Below, in pieces: positions 4,560 through 7,219 of a stretch of 7,219 nt of DNA; within the stretch, counting starts at the first letter, position 1; each line of letters begins with the position of its first letter. The translations under genes and the position numbers were made by a program. This stretch comes from DASZBR01 sp033763845 (GTDB lineage Bacteria; Pseudomonadota; Gammaproteobacteria; DASZBR01). The notes under the pieces are model-generated. The model saw nothing but the letters and a program-made list of their open reading frames with translations. It was not told the origin of the DNA and searched no databases. The stretch spans positions 1 through 7,219 of the forward strand of contig JANRJR010000001.1 in NCBI GenBank assembly GCA_033763845.1. Reading direction: 5' to 3'.

Positions 4560-7219
4560 TTAGCTAGTTTGTAGAATCAATTTGGTTAAATCGTACAATT
4601 CACGTACAGCCACATAAAACATAATGAACGTTAGATTTGTTGCGCCTCGCATATTAGCAAGAATCACGAACCAACGTGTTAATAACGGTTCGTAATGTGT
4701 CATCCATGCTTTCATGCGCTTATCGACGTTTTTAATCTCTGTGTTTTGTTGAAGAATGCTGATTGTAATGATGCGTTGTTGAACATCCAGATCATCTCTC
4801 AAAGAGGCTCGTGCAATGCTATCCCAATAGTCTTCTAAAGAATTTGCGTTTAATTGGTCCCTAAACCAGGCTAGTTCTAGTTTAGCACCTACGGCAAAGA
4901 AAACTTTTGCAGATTCTACTAAATCAAATTTGTTTTGCGTGGCTAAATCAACAATATTTAGTGCGGTATACATCGCACGACAACCGGCAATACGAGATGC
5001 TATTGCTGTCGGCAATCCAACTCGTACTAATTGACGAGTTAAATTTTCCATATACTCTTTAGTTACACCAACCATCAACGAAGGAATAATATCAACAATT
5101 TTTGCAACCCCAGGCGCGAAATACGCAATGCACGCTTTAACGTCTAATTGTGCGCGACGATTACGTAATAACCAACGCGTTGCACGTCTTAATAAACGTT
5201 TTATGTGCAACAACATTTCAATTTGAATATCTGCTGGCACTTGATGATCTAGGCTGTTGACCAAATCATATAATTGATCGACTTTAAAAATTTCATAAGC
5301 ACTGCTGTAGGCGCGAACAACTTCGCCAACGGTTGCGCCTGTTTCATCTTGAATGCGGTATACAAACACAACGCCCATTTGGTTAACTAATGTACTGCTA
5401 AGCTGGGTCGCAATAATTTCTCGACGCAAGCGGTGATTCATAATTTGAGAAGAGAATTTTTTCTGTAACTGTGTTGGAAATGCCGTAATAACGGCATGTT
5501 TTAAATAACTGTCTTCCGGTAGATCCGTCGCCAATATGGCAGATTTGATGTTAATTTTACTGTAAGACAGTAACACGGCTAACTCTGGACGTGTTAAAGA
5601 AATATTCTGAATTTTACGCTCAACGAGTTCTTTATCCGTCGGCAAAAATTCTAACTGTCTATCAATCAGGCCTAATTTTTCTTGATCATTTAAATAACGA
5701 CGATATAGCTCACCATGAGTTCCTGAATGAACCAAGGCTAAACTGATCGCAAGTGCTTGCTGATAATTATCTTTCAAGACGTCTTCTGCGACTTCATTGG
5801 TCATGTCGACCAATAATTTATTACGCTGTTTTTCTGTTAAATCACCCTTGGCAACAATGTCATTTAATAATATTTTAATATTGACTTCATGATCCGAGCA
5901 ATCCACTCCACCTGAATTATCAATAAAGTCAGTATTACATCGTCCGCCATGCAACGCATATTCTACACGACCTAATTGTGTGCAACCTAGGTTTCCACCT
6001 TCGCCAAATACTTTTGCACGCAACTCAGAACCGTTCACACGCACAAAATCATTCGTGCGATCCCCTACATCAGTGTTACGCTCAAGTTCCGCTTTAACAT
6101 AGGTTCCAATGCCTCCATTCCATAATAAATCGACTTGCGCTGTTAAAATGGCTTTAATTAAATCATTGGGTGTAATCTGGTCGACGTTAAGTCCAAGCAA
6201 TGTTTTGATTTCAGGCGTTAATGAAATGGATTTTGCAGATTTCTTAAAAACACCACCGCCCTTTGAAATTAATTTAGGATCATAATCTTCCCAAGATGAA
6301 CGAGGTAGTTGAAATAAGCGAGCGCGCTCATCAAAACTTTTTTGTGCATCAGGATTAGGATCGATAAAAATATTGCGGTGATCAAATGCCGCCACTAACT
6401 TAATATAATTTGATTGCAACATACCGTTTCCAAATACATCACCGCTCATGTCGCCGATGCCCACTACTGTAAATGGTGTACTTTGTGTATCAAAACCCAT
6501 TTCACGGAAATGGCGTTTCACAGATTCCCATGCACCACGTGCCGTTATGCCTATTTTTTTATGGTCATAACCAGCAGAACCACCAGACGCAAAGGCATCA
6601 CCCAACCAAAAGTTATATTCTTTAGAAATACTGTTAGCGATATCTGAAAACGACGCAGTTCCTTTATCTGCAGCAACAACTAAGTAGGGATCAACATCAT
6701 CGTAACAAATCGTATTTTTCGGTTGGACAATTTTGCCTAGCACTTGGTTATCAGTGATATCCAATAATCCACGCATGAAATTTTTGTAACAAGCAATAAC
6801 TTCAGCCATTAACGTTTCGCGGTTTCCATCGGTCGGTAAAGACTTAGGAACAAATCCACCTTTTGCACCAGAGGGCACGATGACAGCATTCTTTACTTTT
6901 TGCGCTTTCATCAATCCTAAAATTTCAGTACGAAAATCTTCACGACGGTCAGACCAGCGAATACCACCGCGTGAAACTTTAGAAGTACGTAGATGTACTG
7001 ATTCAAAACGCGGTGAATACACAAATATTTCATAAAGCGGTAAAGGTTGTGGTAGTTCAGGTATCGCATGTGGATTTAATTTGAATGACAGATAGGACTT
7101 CTGATTACCTTCATCATCGACTTGATAATAATTTGTACGCAACGTCGCATGTATAACGTCAAGATAACGACGTAAAATTCTATCTTCATCTAAACTTGTC
7201 ACCTTTTCGATTTCGCTTT
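4560..7219 (-). CDS. NAD-specific glutamate dehydrogenase, large (about 180 kDa) type, C-terminal part
   Basis: This enzyme oxidatively deaminates L-glutamate to 2-oxoglutarate and ammonium with NAD+, mainly for glutamate catabolism. The frame is open to the window edge (SEIEK precedes the GTG at 7202), and family members have about 1,600 residues, so this is the C-terminal 885 or so and the GTG is not the true start. Numbering from that GTG, the catalytic core shows SRGGIRWSDRREDFRTE (77-93), VIVPSGAKGGFVPK (107-120, the lysine region), CYDDVDPYLV (166-175), GDAFASGGSAGYDHKKIG (201-218), the NAD-binding VVGIGDMSGDVFGN (246-259), FDHRNIFIDPNPD (273-285), WNGGIGTY (about 362-369) and a GEGGNLGCTQLGR then DNSGGVDCSDHEVN stretch. 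The rest is the long helical C-terminal domain of this family, ending LILQTS. No frameshift is seen. In E. coli lptD precedes surA; this dehydrogenase takes that place here. A gene symbol such as gdhB is used in Pseudomonas, but usage varies. Confidence 0.95.
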   Translation of the reverse strand, partial: SEIEKVTSLDEDRILRRYLDVIHATLRTNYYQVDDEGNQKSYLSFKLNPHAIPELPQPLPLYEIFVYSPRFESVHLRTSKVSRGGIRWSDRREDFRTEILGLMKAQKVKNAVIVPSGAKGGFVPKSLPTDGNRETLMAEVIACYKNFMRGLLDITDNQVLGKIVQPKNTICYDDVDPYLVVAADKGTASFSDIANSISKEYNFWLGDAFASGGSAGYDHKKIGITARGAWESVKRHFREMGFDTQSTPFTVVGIGDMSGDVFGNGMLQSNYIKLVAAFDHRNIFIDPNPDAQKSFDERARLFQLPRSSWEDYDPKLISKGGGVFKKSAKSISLTPEIKTLLGLNVDQITPNDLIKAILTAQVDLLWNGGIGTYVKAELERNTDVGDRTNDFVRVNGSELRAKVFGEGGNLGCTQLGRVEYALHGGRCNTDFIDNSGGVDCSDHEVNIKILLNDIVAKGDLTEKQRNKLLVDMTNEVAEDVLKDNYQQALAISLALVHSGTHGELYRRYLNDQEKLGLIDRQLEFLPTDKELVERKIQNISLTRPELAVLLSYSKINIKSAILATDLPEDSYLKHAVITAFPTQLQKKFSSQIMNHRLRREIIATQLSSTLVNQMGVVFVYRIQDETGATVGEVVRAYSSAYEIFKVDQLYDLVNSLDHQVPADIQIEMLLHIKRLLRRATRWLLRNRRAQLDVKACIAYFAPGVAKIVDIIPSLMVGVTKEYMENLTRQLVRVGLPTAIASRIAGCRAMYTALNIVDLATQNKFDLVESAKVFFAVGAKLELAWFRDQLNANSLEDYWDSIARASLRDDLDVQQRIITISILQQNTEIKNVDKRMKAWMTHYEPLLTRWFVILANMRGATNLTFIMFYVAVRELYDLTKLILQTS

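Noticed and set aside
5480..5497. Perfect inverted repeat with 7-base arms and a 4-base loop (ATGCCGT-AATA-ACGGCAT)
   Set aside because: It lies inside the dehydrogenase coding sequence, encoding HAVITA, with no T-run after it in the direction of transcription. A chance palindrome is the simplest reading.

Overview
The window holds six genes, all read from the minus strand and packed almost without gaps, so it looks like one piece of a long polycistronic operon. In transcription order (right to left): the C-terminal part of a very large NAD-specific glutamate dehydrogenase (its 5' end lies beyond base 7219), a shortened SurA periplasmic chaperone, PdxA (vitamin B6 synthesis), RsmA/KsgA (16S rRNA dimethylation), a 481-residue protein resembling TraI_2/MOBH-type relaxases, ApaH (Ap4A hydrolase), and the first 11 codons of a further gene running off base 1. 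There is no intergenic stretch over 13 bases. I saw no tRNA, rRNA, CRISPR array, insertion sequence, promoter or terminator.

The core surA-pdxA-ksgA-apaH order is the gammaproteobacterial arrangement known from E. coli (lptD-surA-pdxA-ksgA-apaG-apaH). The DNA is visibly AT-rich. The short KsgA N-terminus, the large GDH and the trimmed SurA fit an AT-rich gammaproteobacterium of Legionellales/Coxiellaceae type. This assignment is an inference from protein character and gene order, not from a search.

Three departures from the usual arrangement stand out. First, SurA keeps its signal peptide, N-terminal chaperone domain and the C-terminal YVKILS strand, but both parvulin PPIase domains are absent, giving a 209-residue protein instead of about 430. 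Second, the position that apaG takes in E. coli, between ksgA and apaH, holds a gene with the N-terminal HD-like and C-terminal winged-helix regions of plasmid/ICE MOBH relaxases. Its metal-binding motifs look eroded, which suggests a domesticated, non-nicking protein. Third, a glutamate dehydrogenase gene rather than lptD sits directly upstream of surA.

The genes share no single pathway. They are a translation, cofactor, envelope and nucleotide-stress housekeeping set, tied together by overlapping starts and stops that imply translational coupling. The GDH would feed glutamate carbon into the TCA cycle, which suits an amino-acid-consuming bacterium.
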